A stretch of 64,000 bases of DNA from Pseudoalteromonas luteoviolacea H33-S (lineage in GTDB: Bacteria > Pseudomonadota > Gammaproteobacteria > Enterobacterales > Alteromonadaceae): assembly GCF_001625695.1 (NCBI RefSeq), contig NZ_AUXY01000060.1, positions 21,320-85,319 of the forward strand, read 5' to 3'. The number at the start of each line of letters is the position of its first letter. Positions within the stretch are counted from its first letter, which is position 1. Shown here piece after piece: positions 8,459 through 17,019 of this stretch. Position numbers and translations under genes: made by a program. The notes beneath the pieces were generated by a model, which ran no database searches, had not been told where the DNA came from, and saw nothing but the letters and a program-made list of their open reading frames with translations.

Positions 8459-9673
8459 TTAATCGCTAACGCTATTGATATAGTAATTTTCTACTTTGCT
8501 AATTGCAGCGAAAATAGCGTTAGCAGTATCTGCTGTGTAATTTTCATTCAAGTATATGTTGAATGACTTATCTCTTGCTGCTTGGGCGTTTGGTGTGTAT
8601 TTGTGTTCAGTTAAATATGGGTGAGCCCAAGCCCATTGAGCGATAACAAAGCGATAATGAGGGTTAAGCTCCACTCCTTCAGCAAGCAAAGCATTACAGA
8701 ATGTTTCTTTGTCTACCGATGTATCTTTCATATATACGGTCAAAAAGAAAGGGGATGTACCTTGGATAAATGGCGGTACATGACACAATTTAGAATTTTG
8801 CAGTAAACTGGTCATTTCCTTACAAAATGCTGAACGTTTCCTGATGGTATCATCTAGCCGTTGCAAAGAAGCGATACCAATCGCGCAGGAGAGTTCATTT
8901 GTATTCCAGTTGAGGGCGGGAAATAAATAAGCTTCTGCATTACGTTCTTGATAGTCAGGGTTTTCAAAATCCTTACCTCGGTCTCCATAAGACAAAGCCT
9001 TATAGTATAACTGTTCATTAGTGGTAAAAATTAAACCGCCGCTTCCACCAGAAGCGAGACTTTTTCGATACATTGTAGAAAGGGCACATATATCTCCAAA
9101 TGAGCCTAATTTTCGACCATTAAATTCGGCTCCAGGTGATTGAGAACAATCTTCAATTAATTTAATATTTCTCGCCTTTGCTTTTTTTGCAATGTTTTCT
9201 ATGTCTGCATTAATGCCGGCGCAGTGAACTAGCAGAATTGCGCTGGTCTCTGGTGTGATAACCTTTTCAATTTGTTCCCAGCTGGTGTTAAGGCTATCGC
9301 TGTGAGTATCTGCTAAAGATACTTTGAAGCCTTGTAACACTGCTGCATTAAATGAGCCTGGATCCGTGATGGGCGACATGACAATATGGCTATTTTCAGG
9401 CAGTTCTAATGCTGCGATGGCTACATATAGGGCGGCAGTGCCGGTTGCAACAGCAACTGTATACCCGTCGCCCATATAGCGACTGAATTGCTCACAATAC
9501 TGTTTTTCATATGGGCCATAGTATCCAGGGTCTAGATCTTGAGTACTATAATGACTAATCGCGGCATTAAGAGCGGCTATCTCCTGCTTACCAAATGCTA
9601 CTCGTTTTGGCATTGGTGTGTTTATCTGTTTCTCTCCACCATGAATGGCTAAAGTTACTTTATTCATACTCAT
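8459..9673 (-). CDS. DegT/DnrJ/EryC1 family PLP aminotransferase
   Basis: 404 residues. The motif AVATGTAALYVAIAAL binds PLP phosphate, LIEDCSQSPGAEFNGRKLG supplies the aspartate pairing with the pyridine nitrogen, and the presumed Schiff-base lysine lies in STMYRKSLASGGSGG, replacing the usual SFHxxK context. Enzymes of this family put an amino group on keto nucleotide sugars. The unusual start HGGEKQINTPMPKR is like the StrS/AHBA subgroup. It overlaps the cupin gene by 14 bases; ATG at 9673 has AGAAAAGA upstream, while an ATG two codons later is an alternative. It is distinct from PseC (29529-30707) and would make a second amino sugar. Confidence 0.87.
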   Translation of the reverse strand: MSMNKVTLAIHGGEKQINTPMPKRVAFGKQEIAALNAAISHYSTQDLDPGYYGPYEKQYCEQFSRYMGDGYTVAVATGTAALYVAIAALELPENSHIVMSPITDPGSFNAAVLQGFKVSLADTHSDSLNTSWEQIEKVITPETSAILLVHCAGINADIENIAKKAKARNIKLIEDCSQSPGAEFNGRKLGSFGDICALSTMYRKSLASGGSGGLIFTTNEQLYYKALSYGDRGKDFENPDYQERNAEAYLFPALNWNTNELSCAIGIASLQRLDDTIRKRSAFCKEMTSLLQNSKLCHVPPFIQGTSPFFLTVYMKDTSVDKETFCNALLAEGVELNPHYRFVIAQWAWAHPYLTEHKYTPNAQAARDKSFNIYLNENYTADTANAIFAAISKVENYYINSVSD

Positions 9674-10172
9674 TGTTCTTTTCTAAACTCTTTTTTAGCT
9701 TGCTATAAAGGTGCTCAAGCGCAGTGAGGTCTGTGTTTGCAGAAGACCATTTTGGTAGAATAACATCGGCTTCTTTGTTGTATGGGCCGACCAAGGTTTC
9801 ATGGTAGACAACATAGTCACTCATGCAAATAGGTAGGTGCCAAATCCCCCCCTCAATTCTTTGCATTAAATCCTGACCTTTACCGAGTTTTATTACTTGT
9901 TGAACAGCACCGTTGTCATCAAAGATAAATGTAGCCAATGACCCATTAATTAAGTGTATTGATTCACTTTTCCCTACAGGGTGTTTATGTGGGGGAAAGC
10001 GAGCCTCAGCTAATACAACGATAATCATTTCTTGAATGTGTGCCGCATTATCTTGATGCAAGCAAAGACGATAGTGTCCATGCTCAGACTTTTTAGCTTT
10101 AGCAATTAAGGTCTCTATATCTGTCTGACAAATTTTGGATATAGGATGTTGGTTAAATTCAGCCGCTGACAT
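9660..10172 (-). CDS. WbuC-type cupin metalloprotein
   Basis: 170 residues. A beta-rich cupin core with FPPHKHPVGKSESIHLINGS (metal-binding HxH and downstream Glu/His) followed by GGIWHLPICMSDYVVYHE, which is the WbuC-type second motif. The family is common in O-antigen clusters, but its biochemical role is unsettled. The N-terminal about 40 residues (RLCLHQDNAAHIQEMI) match WbuC rather than sugar 3,4-ketoisomerases (FdtA), although the latter remains an alternative. Start overlaps the stop of the AAC(3)-like gene by one base. Confidence 0.75.
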   Translation of the reverse strand: MSAAEFNQHPISKICQTDIETLIAKAKKSEHGHYRLCLHQDNAAHIQEMIIVVLAEARFPPHKHPVGKSESIHLINGSLATFIFDDNGAVQQVIKLGKGQDLMQRIEGGIWHLPICMSDYVVYHETLVGPYNKEADVILPKWSSANTDLTALEHLYSKLKKSLEKNNEYE

Positions 10173-10951
10173 TATGAAAGCTCAGTTTGATACGCTGCGT
10201 GTGCCAACGTGGCCATCGGGCTTATTGCAAAAGATGTCCGTATTAACTTTGACAAAGCTTTTGCCCTGACTAAAGTAATGTCACAGTTTCCATACTGCGC
10301 TAATAGCAGGTCTTTATTTTGAAATAGAGGCAATCCAAACTGATGAAAATCTCGCACTCGTTTCGTATGTCTCTGTGCTAAGTACTCAACGTTGTGTGCA
10401 TTGTGGTCAATGAGTGTATATGCCTCCTTAGTATCTTCAAGGTAAATATCAGGAGCAAATAATTCTTCAAAGTGATGAATATAAGTGCAAGATTCCAGCG
10501 CCACTCCCAAACAAAGGATATAGGTATTTGATAACAAATCTGAGTTTTCAATGATGCCATAGGGACTATTTTCGGAACAAGGTCCTGATGCTAAGTGATG
10601 GCTGGCAGTTAATACTTGGGCTGCTTTACCCCATGCTGACACAGAATGGGTAGGGTGCAAACTTCTATGAGTAGCAAATTGTGTTCTAAATATTTCTGAT
10701 AAAACACCTGTATGGGATGGGGTGGTACGCAAGTCGAATGTATTCTTTTCTGGTGTAACTGTTCGCCATGTCATTGTTGGCATTATTACGTTACCTTCGA
10801 AAAAGTAACGCTGTAAAAATTGACAAAATGACTCAATCTGAACATCTTGCTTACTTAACTGTTTAAAGGCACTGTGAACCATGATTGTACTTTGGTTATT
10901 TACATTCATAGGGCGAAACAAAGTATCCTCTAACCACTTATCAAACGTCAT
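10172..10951 (-). CDS. AAC(3)-family N-acetyltransferase
   Basis: 259 residues. TIMVHSAFKQL near the N-terminus, MPTMTWRTVTPEKN, and RSLHPTHSVSAWGKAA with the catalytic HPxHS motif are hallmarks of the antibiotic N-acetyltransferase family; LGVALESCTYIHHFEE completes the acetyl-CoA site. In a sugar operon such proteins acetylate an amino sugar rather than an aminoglycoside drug, so resistance should not be inferred. It probably acts on the product of the DegT aminotransferase two genes downstream. Overlaps the upstream gene by 11 bases. Confidence 0.85.
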   Translation of the reverse strand: MTFDKWLEDTLFRPMNVNNQSTIMVHSAFKQLSKQDVQIESFCQFLQRYFFEGNVIMPTMTWRTVTPEKNTFDLRTTPSHTGVLSEIFRTQFATHRSLHPTHSVSAWGKAAQVLTASHHLASGPCSENSPYGIIENSDLLSNTYILCLGVALESCTYIHHFEELFAPDIYLEDTKEAYTLIDHNAHNVEYLAQRHTKRVRDFHQFGLPLFQNKDLLLAQYGNCDITLVRAKALSKLIRTSFAISPMATLAHAAYQTELS

Positions 10952-12224
10952 CTGACTGTTGCTCCAAAATTACACATTGCTGTTTGAAGTAAGCGCAAAT
11001 AGACTCCGTGGTTTCTACATCATACGGTATTTGGTGAGTACCATTTTTCGCGAAAAATTGCTCTTGACCTATTTTAAAGCCTGCTCTTTCTAGCGTAGCC
11101 TTTGAAGTTGCAAAATGCCGTTCGTCAATCGGTGAATACCGTATGGAAGAGCAACCTTTCAGAAAGTAATAGGCAAAGCTTGGGCCGCCTGATGAGCTCA
11201 AATTAATATATGCTGAATTGTAGAGCGCAATTCTTAAGTGGAAATTAACAGAGGCTGCTGGTAGCTCTAAGGCAATGTTTGAGAGTGCACTTGGACTCAA
11301 GCACTCAGATGTATCCCTGATTACAATTGGGAAAAACTGCTCTTTATCGAGTGATTCAATAAACTCCAACCAAGGGGTAATAGGGGAGTTTCTCTCAGGG
11401 TGGGTCATCGTATTACGCAGCGTTAGTGTAACTAGTTTTTTACCAGCAACTTCTTCACTCTGTAGCAGCTTGTCAACCATGATTTGTGCTGAGTCAGGCA
11501 CAGTTAACTCGGGTAATGGTATTCCATCATCAATGTATGTTTCTAATTTTAATAAACCATAAGCTTTACCTGTACCTTCAGACAAAATTGAAGCAGGGAA
11601 CACATGTTTTTTTGAGCCTATGAAATGGCTCAGCTCTTCTCTATGAGTGATATTTGTAGTACCAATATATGAGGAAAAGCTTTCGAAAATAGGCCTGACT
11701 ATATTGGCTATGCGCCAATTTCTTTCACTCTCAGAATAGTGAGCAGAGAAGGAAAACTTGTCATTATTGATTTCAGGAGATAATACATAAAAATGAATGT
11801 GTTTTAGGCCTAGCTTAATTCTGTGTGCTTCAGCAACGGCTGCAAAGCTTAATGCATCGAAGCATGGAAGGTTCACACTTAGGTCATAAACGACATGTAA
11901 TATTTGTTCTGGTTGATTACCTTGTTTGACCGTATCAACGCAGCGCATAACTTGACTGTACGTAATATTATAAAACTCAATTTTGTCTAGTTCAAAACCC
12001 GTCTCAATCAATGAATTGGCAATATCGTCGACAAACATTGAGCAAATAATGATTTTCTCAATACTTTGTTTATCTTTAAGTGCCAGTTCATCAAGGCTGT
12101 AAACACGCCTCTCTTTATAGTTTTCACCGCCAGTAGTTGTCGCTAATAATGCGTTTGGATATTGCTTGAGTAGCAGATCTGTTACGCTATTGATGCCATA
12201 TAGCACGATGTATGATGTATTCAT
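10941..12224 (-). CDS. Protein of unknown function with N-terminal Rossmann-like domain
   Basis: 427 residues, not recognised. Residues 1-90 (YIVLYGINSVTDLLL..., IEKIIICSMFVDDIANSL) look like the nucleotide-sugar sensor Rossmann domain seen before FkbM methyltransferases and PglD. Residues about 110-400 are mixed alpha/beta with repeated strand-helix units and a glycine/serine-rich turn INLSSSGGPSFAYYFLKGC followed by SIRYSPIDERHF; a GT-B-like glycosyltransferase fold is possible but not shown by any motif I can name. It sits 2 bases after the FkbM gene and overlaps the acetyltransferase gene by 11 bases, so it belongs to the same transcript. No signal peptide or membrane segment. Confidence 0.6.
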   Translation of the reverse strand: MNTSYIVLYGINSVTDLLLKQYPNALLATTTGGENYKERRVYSLDELALKDKQSIEKIIICSMFVDDIANSLIETGFELDKIEFYNITYSQVMRCVDTVKQGNQPEQILHVVYDLSVNLPCFDALSFAAVAEAHRIKLGLKHIHFYVLSPEINNDKFSFSAHYSESERNWRIANIVRPIFESFSSYIGTTNITHREELSHFIGSKKHVFPASILSEGTGKAYGLLKLETYIDDGIPLPELTVPDSAQIMVDKLLQSEEVAGKKLVTLTLRNTMTHPERNSPITPWLEFIESLDKEQFFPIVIRDTSECLSPSALSNIALELPAASVNFHLRIALYNSAYINLSSSGGPSFAYYFLKGCSSIRYSPIDERHFATSKATLERAGFKIGQEQFFAKNGTHQIPYDVETTESICAYFKQQCVILEQQSDDV

Positions 12225-12226
12225 GC

Positions 12227-13387
12227 TTAGATATGACCTTGTGATACTTTTGGCACAGCGTAGAGTACGGTCTCAACAAGGCCGCCATCATGCTGCCTTA
12301 AATAAAAGTCATATTTGTTAGGCGCAATATTCTCTATCTGAAATTGTAAAGAGTATAGATGTTCAGGCTGGTGGTAAGCTGATATAGCTAATAAAGGAGT
12401 ATTTTTACTTATAATACCTTGTGCGCCATCAATTGCCTGTGGTTCGAACGCCTCAATATTCATTTTAATAAATGAAGGTGTTGTATTTTTTAACTCTGCA
12501 TCCAATGAGGTAGTATCAATGCTTAGTTCACCCGACTCTGAAAATAGTGAGGCTCGCTCATTATTGGCTGAAAAGTTTAGCTTAGTGACTTTATCTCCGA
12601 CGCCCTTGTTTATGCATTGTACTTGCTGGTAAGCGGACATGTTAACTTTCAACCGCTCAAATGTATTTGGATCTGGCTCAAACGCATAAACATGTTTGAC
12701 TGCAGATTTATAACGGTTTAAGTGTATAGAGACACTATCTCCATCAAAAGAGCCACAATCTACATAACTATGTGCGAAAGGCGTTAAATCAATATCGGTT
12801 GGTAGGTACAAATCCCAATCTATAAAGTTCCCCATAACGGTAGGGTCGCCATGTAAGCGATAATCTAAACATGAGGCAAGTACGCCAACAGATATGTCAT
12901 CTGCAAGGCTAGATCTTAGCTGTTTCAAAGCAGATACACTGTTTGACATGGTTTCTAGCATATCTTTATGAAAAAAGTGCGGTTCAAAGCTTTCAGGGTA
13001 TAAAGCTTGAAGGTGCATAAATGTAGTCACAGAAGCAGCTTTGAGTTCTTTGCACTTGATGTATACATGGTACGTTCGGTGCGTAGCAAGAATAATGTGA
13101 CGCTCAGTGATATTTTCAGCACAAAAAGGCATTATGCTTTTGCCATTGAGTACTTGAGTTCCTACCTTTTCTTTATTCATGTCAACAATGCGTACATCCG
13201 ACGCTTGCAGAGAATCACAGATAGTGAGGAGTCTAATCCCTTCATCAGCAGCACCGACGATTGTGATGGGCTGGTTTATTAATGTATTTAAATCAAGATG
13301 GTTATTACGCTGTGCTTCACGAAGCTCCTCAACGCTATTTTCTTCGATTACTTTAATTAATTTATCTAGATAAGAAGTGTTGTCCAT
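12227..13387 (-). CDS. FkbM-family methyltransferase with N-terminal Rossmann domain
   Basis: 386 residues. Residues about 30-130 form a Rossmann-like unit starting PITIVGAADEGIRLLTICD. The FkbM SAM domain spans about 200-380: SYVDCGSFDGDSVSIHL is motif I, VYAFEPDPNTFERLK is motif II, and PSFIKMNIEAFEPQAIDGAQ is the family's characteristic KMDIEGxE segment with Asn in place of Asp. FkbM enzymes O-methylate sugars or polyketides. A second FkbM protein with a similar layout is encoded at 21980-23044. Gap of 2 bases on both sides; start ATG. Confidence 0.83.
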   Translation of the reverse strand: MDNTSYLDKLIKVIEENSVEELREAQRNNHLDLNTLINQPITIVGAADEGIRLLTICDSLQASDVRIVDMNKEKVGTQVLNGKSIMPFCAENITERHIILATHRTYHVYIKCKELKAASVTTFMHLQALYPESFEPHFFHKDMLETMSNSVSALKQLRSSLADDISVGVLASCLDYRLHGDPTVMGNFIDWDLYLPTDIDLTPFAHSYVDCGSFDGDSVSIHLNRYKSAVKHVYAFEPDPNTFERLKVNMSAYQQVQCINKGVGDKVTKLNFSANNERASLFSESGELSIDTTSLDAELKNTTPSFIKMNIEAFEPQAIDGAQGIISKNTPLLAISAYHQPEHLYSLQFQIENIAPNKYDFYLRQHDGGLVETVLYAVPKVSQGHI

Positions 13388-13389
13388 AT

Positions 13390-14358
13390 CTACCTACATT
13401 TTTTCCAAGAGTTTAATCTGTCCAATCTATTGTAAAAAGTGAATTCAGCTGAGGTTCTAATAAGCAGATTTCCCTCTTGTTTCTCTTCGAATATATTTGA
13501 CGCCCAGCGGTCACAATTTTTACAAAATGGTACTTTTTCCCACTCGCCATTTTCATGGTGCTCGCGTATTTTGGTCATCGCTTCACCTTGCCAGACTTCC
13601 TTAACACTGGTTTCAACAGCATTGCCAACGACGACATCTTTAAAACCGTCAAGGCAGCAAATAGAAACATCCCCATTGGTATGGATAGTCATCGTTTCGT
13701 AGAGCTCAGCGCAGGGTTTCCTTTGTTCGTGGTTTATATCTATATGTGGGAATTTTCCATCTTCAAATATTTCACCAATACGTACAAAATCAGTAATTTC
13801 TACCCATTTGTCTATAAAATCTTGAACCTCATGAACATTCTCTGGTTGTTTAGTGAAAGAAACGCCAATACGAGGGCTTGGGCTATCGCCTCTGATAGCA
13901 AGTAGATGTTTCACATGAGCTTCTATTTTCTCAATCTTTTCAACGCCACGAATTTTGCTTAATGTTTCATTCGTGGTTGCATCGATACTGACTGTAATGC
14001 TGTCAACATCAATTTCTACAAGAGAGGCTGCCATTTTTTTATTCATCAATAAGCCGTTAGAGTTCATTGAAATGGTGAACCCTCTGCGTTTCATACTGCG
14101 CAAATGCATTAGAATGTCACGGCCCATCAAGGGTTCGCTCCACAGGCCTGGCCCTATGGTCTTGGTGTGACCTTCAATTTCATCTAATATTTGCTTTGCA
14201 TCGGTGACCTTCATGTGTTTCTTGATAATTGCATTGACTTTAGGATCGTCCGTGCTGCCATGTACGACACACATAGGGCATTTCAGGTTACAGTCTGAGC
14301 TTAAATCCATCAGAACCCTACTTGGGTATGGTTCTAGTGGCAATTTGTACGTACTCAT
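13390..14358 (-). CDS. Radical SAM/SPASM-domain protein
   Basis: 322 residues. DLSSDCNLKCPMCVVHG has the CxxxCxxC cluster ligating the SAM-binding [4Fe-4S] centre. SMNSNGLLMN and VDSITVSIDATTNETLSKIR are typical barrel strands. The C-terminal SPASM region has PCAELYETMTIHTNGDVSIC followed by a second Cys and an FCKNCDRW pair, giving ligands for an auxiliary cluster. SPASM proteins modify peptides or carry out dehydrogenation/epimerisation of sugars and cofactors. In this operon a sugar-modifying role (epimerisation or dehydrogenation) is inferred. The 17-base gap to the MDR gene includes a CTTAGGAGAAG ribosome site. Confidence 0.85.
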   Translation of the reverse strand: MSTYKLPLEPYPSRVLMDLSSDCNLKCPMCVVHGSTDDPKVNAIIKKHMKVTDAKQILDEIEGHTKTIGPGLWSEPLMGRDILMHLRSMKRRGFTISMNSNGLLMNKKMAASLVEIDVDSITVSIDATTNETLSKIRGVEKIEKIEAHVKHLLAIRGDSPSPRIGVSFTKQPENVHEVQDFIDKWVEITDFVRIGEIFEDGKFPHIDINHEQRKPCAELYETMTIHTNGDVSICCLDGFKDVVVGNAVETSVKEVWQGEAMTKIREHHENGEWEKVPFCKNCDRWASNIFEEKQEGNLLIRTSAEFTFYNRLDRLNSWKKCR

Positions 14359-14375
14359 ATGCTTCTCCTAAGTTG

Positions 14376-15413
14376 CTATTGCGCAATCTTAATCAGAGCT
14401 CTCACAATTTTTTTATTATGTAAGTCTTGTAGTGCTTGATTTATATCTTCTAATTCATAGTTATGGGTTAGCAATGCTTCCAAGTTTAATTGGCCTTGCT
14501 GATATAATTCTACGAATTTTGGAATGTCTTTATCAGGGTTACTACCACCGCCCCAACTACCACGAATCGACTTACCACGATGGAAAGCATGTGGCTCTAA
14601 AGATATTTTTAGCTCGTTACTTGGATGTGAGGCGAATACACATTGTCCGCCACCATCTTTGACTGATTCAAATGCTTGCTCGATAGTTTGTACCGTTCCG
14701 CCAGCCTCTAAGCTGTAATCAACGCCAATACCATTAGTTAAAGTGTATATTTCTTTGACCGCATCTACTTTGCTTGCATCAATAGTGTGCGTAGCGCCAA
14801 GCTCTTTTGCTAGAGATAACTTGTCTTCATTCACATCTACGGCGATTAATTTTGTGGGCTCACTGAGCTTTGCTGCAAGCAATGCACTCATACCAATACC
14901 GCCAAGACCAAAAATGGCGATTGTTCTCTCTTTTTCAGGCTTTAGTTCATTAAATACTAACCCTAGACCAGTTGGAAGTGCGCAGCCTAACAGTACGGCA
15001 AGTTTGTCAGGAAAGGTGGGAGGTAATTTTACAAGCCTGTTTTCAGCAACAATGGACTTTTCACATAAAGTGGTGGCACTGCCTGAGTTAATTAAATACC
15101 CCTTATGTGGGTATTTTCCGCCTGGCGCATTTAGACCTTCTCCTTGGATCCAGCCAATCACAACCTTATCACCGGGTTTTATTTTGGTTACACCATCACC
15201 AATACCTTCTACAATACCCACGCCTTCGTGACCTAGTAGGTGGGGTAGGTATTTATCTTCTCCCCTACCTCCTTGCACTTCCATAAGTTGTGAATGGCAC
15301 AGTCCACTGTACAAAATATTCACTTGAACTTGTCCGGCAGAGAGTGGTGGCATCTGGATATCGTCAATAATTTGGAGTGGTTCACCAGTTTTAAATAATA
15401 CGGCTGCTTTCAT
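14376..15413 (-). CDS. Medium-chain zinc-binding alcohol dehydrogenase
   Basis: 345 residues. The catalytic zinc ligands appear in SGLCHSQL and LGHEGVGIVEG, and the NAD-binding loop is IFGLGGIGMSALLAAK followed by LIAVDVNEDKL, whose Asp implies NAD(H). The structural-zinc loop with its four close cysteines is missing; that position reads VIGWIQGEGLNAPGGKYPHK. Domain length is normal for the family. Likely oxidises or reduces a sugar or sugar-acid hydroxyl in the pathway. Stop overlaps nothing downstream; start overlaps the phosphotransferase stop by 4 bases (ATGA-type). Confidence 0.85.
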   Translation of the reverse strand: MKAAVLFKTGEPLQIIDDIQMPPLSAGQVQVNILYSGLCHSQLMEVQGGRGEDKYLPHLLGHEGVGIVEGIGDGVTKIKPGDKVVIGWIQGEGLNAPGGKYPHKGYLINSGSATTLCEKSIVAENRLVKLPPTFPDKLAVLLGCALPTGLGLVFNELKPEKERTIAIFGLGGIGMSALLAAKLSEPTKLIAVDVNEDKLSLAKELGATHTIDASKVDAVKEIYTLTNGIGVDYSLEAGGTVQTIEQAFESVKDGGGQCVFASHPSNELKISLEPHAFHRGKSIRGSWGGGSNPDKDIPKFVELYQQGQLNLEALLTHNYELEDINQALQDLHNKKIVRALIKIAQ

Positions 15414-16432
15414 GCTGTCTCTCTTAGTACTTTATTTAAGCCTATGACTTTTATTGATATTTTATCAAAATAGGCATCGCATTTATGTAGTTGAGCAAAC
15501 TGGACTTGCTTCAATTTCTCTTTCTGTTCTTCAATGCAAGATATATTCCATGAGAATAGTCTACGTTTTTGAACTTCTGGTAAAAATTCATTTAGCATGA
15601 TCAGGCACCACTTTAATAAAGTGAGTTCGTAAACTTTTAATGTGTCACAAGGATTATCTTTTAAATCTTTAAATAGTTTTATAGACAAAAATTGCGAGGC
15701 ATGTTTGATATCAACTGGCACGGCAGGTTGTGAGAAAAAATCAGCAAATAGCTTCCAAGGTGTATCCAAGCCTGCATACTCAAAGTCGATGAAGTAGAGA
15801 GCTTTATTTTGCTTCAATACGTTGTGAAAGCCAAAGTCAGAAGGGGAAACAATATTTCGCTCAATTGTTTTATGCCAATGAGCTGGTAGCGAACTCCTAA
15901 TCTTATTATGTCGTTGAGCTATTTTCTTTAACATGGCAGAAAATTGTTCGGCTATACTCTCGTTGTCTGGTTGCACCGCCTCAAACCTGGTAAGTCGTTC
16001 GCTTACAATATCGCAAAAACCGTCCAAAGAATTGGGGCTTTCACTCGCTACGGTGAGAGGGGTAGCTAGCTGACAAGCATTGATCTCTTGAATAAATAAG
16101 GCGGCCTTTAGTACCGCTTCAGAGTTGGCATTTGTTACTTTTTCGCCATCAATATATTCAAATAGACTCACGCCAAGTGACGTATTGATTGCAATGGGCT
16201 TTGGAATAGTGAAAATACCGGCTTCGCTCAGAGCTTGGCTAAACAAAAATTCGTTTTGCTGTTTTTTCTGAGCTATTGCTTGTGATAACTCAAAGCATTT
16301 TAAAAACCATGAGGATTGCCCCGCAGAGACTTGTATACCAAGGTTATTTGCACCTCCACTTAACTGACGGAATTGCAAATTTGGCTGCTTCAAAATTTGC
16401 TTGAGCCATGTATTCACAGCATCAGTTAACAT
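15410..16432 (-). CDS. APH/choline-kinase-like phosphotransferase
   Basis: 340 residues. The N-lobe has LSGGANNLGIQVSAG and SSWFLKCFE with the ATP-binding lysine, and GVSLFEYIDGEKV forms the hinge. The catalytic loop is SPSDFGFHNVL, where Ser replaces the usual His of HxDxxxxN, and the metal-binding Asp is in ALYFIDFEYAGLD. This variant is common in polysaccharide-cluster kinases. It probably phosphorylates a sugar or small alcohol and could start a nucleotide-sugar salvage branch. Overlaps HAD gene by 7 and MDR gene by 4 bases. Confidence 0.8.
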   Translation of the reverse strand: MLTDAVNTWLKQILKQPNLQFRQLSGGANNLGIQVSAGQSSWFLKCFELSQAIAQKKQQNEFLFSQALSEAGIFTIPKPIAINTSLGVSLFEYIDGEKVTNANSEAVLKAALFIQEINACQLATPLTVASESPNSLDGFCDIVSERLTRFEAVQPDNESIAEQFSAMLKKIAQRHNKIRSSLPAHWHKTIERNIVSPSDFGFHNVLKQNKALYFIDFEYAGLDTPWKLFADFFSQPAVPVDIKHASQFLSIKLFKDLKDNPCDTLKVYELTLLKWCLIMLNEFLPEVQKRRLFSWNISCIEEQKEKLKQVQFAQLHKCDAYFDKISIKVIGLNKVLRETA

Positions 16433-17019
16433 AATTGCGCATTTACCTCATGCCAGTGCGTAATGTGGTTTGATTGATCGTTAGATAAATTTGGTTGAAA
16501 CAACAATGCTTGGCAACTTGTTGGAAAGTCTGAATGAGTTAGAACTTTTTCTAAATCATCAATGAAAACATCACACTTTAATTCTTTGATTTTATTTACT
16601 TTTGTATCAAGTGTCTCATTAAAAAACAGTGTGTCTTCCTCGAAAGGAGCGTTAATTTGACCGATGAAGTTATTGGTCGCTAACCAGTTTTTAGCTGCTA
16701 AGTGAAAATCTACTTTGCTACCAATAATGGGATATCGCGTCTTGTGAGACACTAAATATAATGTATGGCCTTGCTCTTTTAGAGACTGCAAACATTTTAG
16801 TGCGCCATCATATGGCACTGCTTGACCAATTTCTTTGCCATAAACAATGCCTTGTAATTCAGTCCACTTTGGTTCTCTATTTTGTTGTATAAAATAGTCT
16901 TTAACTTCAGTTTTACTTTGGCCAATATCGGCACTAATCCAACCGAGTTGCAAAGCAACTCGGTAAAATACGCCTGTGTAGTCCGCAATAGTATTATCAA
17001 AGTCAATGCCAATGATCAT
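16426..17019 (-). CDS. HAD-superfamily phosphatase
   Basis: 197 residues. Motif I is IIGIDFDNTIADYTG at the very N-terminus (nucleophile and acid/base Asp), motif II/III SHKTRYPIIGSKVDF, motif IV DVFIDDLEKVL. The small size and a substrate insert in the middle resemble HAD-type sugar phosphatases encoded in capsule clusters. It would suit the GmhB-like step (removal of the C7 phosphate of a heptose bisphosphate), but sequence shows only a generic HAD fold. Overlaps the transketolase C-subunit gene by 4 bases. Confidence 0.78.
   Translation of the reverse strand: MIIGIDFDNTIADYTGVFYRVALQLGWISADIGQSKTEVKDYFIQQNREPKWTELQGIVYGKEIGQAVPYDGALKCLQSLKEQGHTLYLVSHKTRYPIIGSKVDFHLAAKNWLATNNFIGQINAPFEEDTLFFNETLDTKVNKIKELKCDVFIDDLEKVLTHSDFPTSCQALLFQPNLSNDQSNHITHWHEVNAQLC

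Noticed and set aside
10172..10951. Aminoglycoside resistance gene
   Set aside because: The AAC(3) fold is shared by sugar N-acetyltransferases, and the location in a sugar operon points there.
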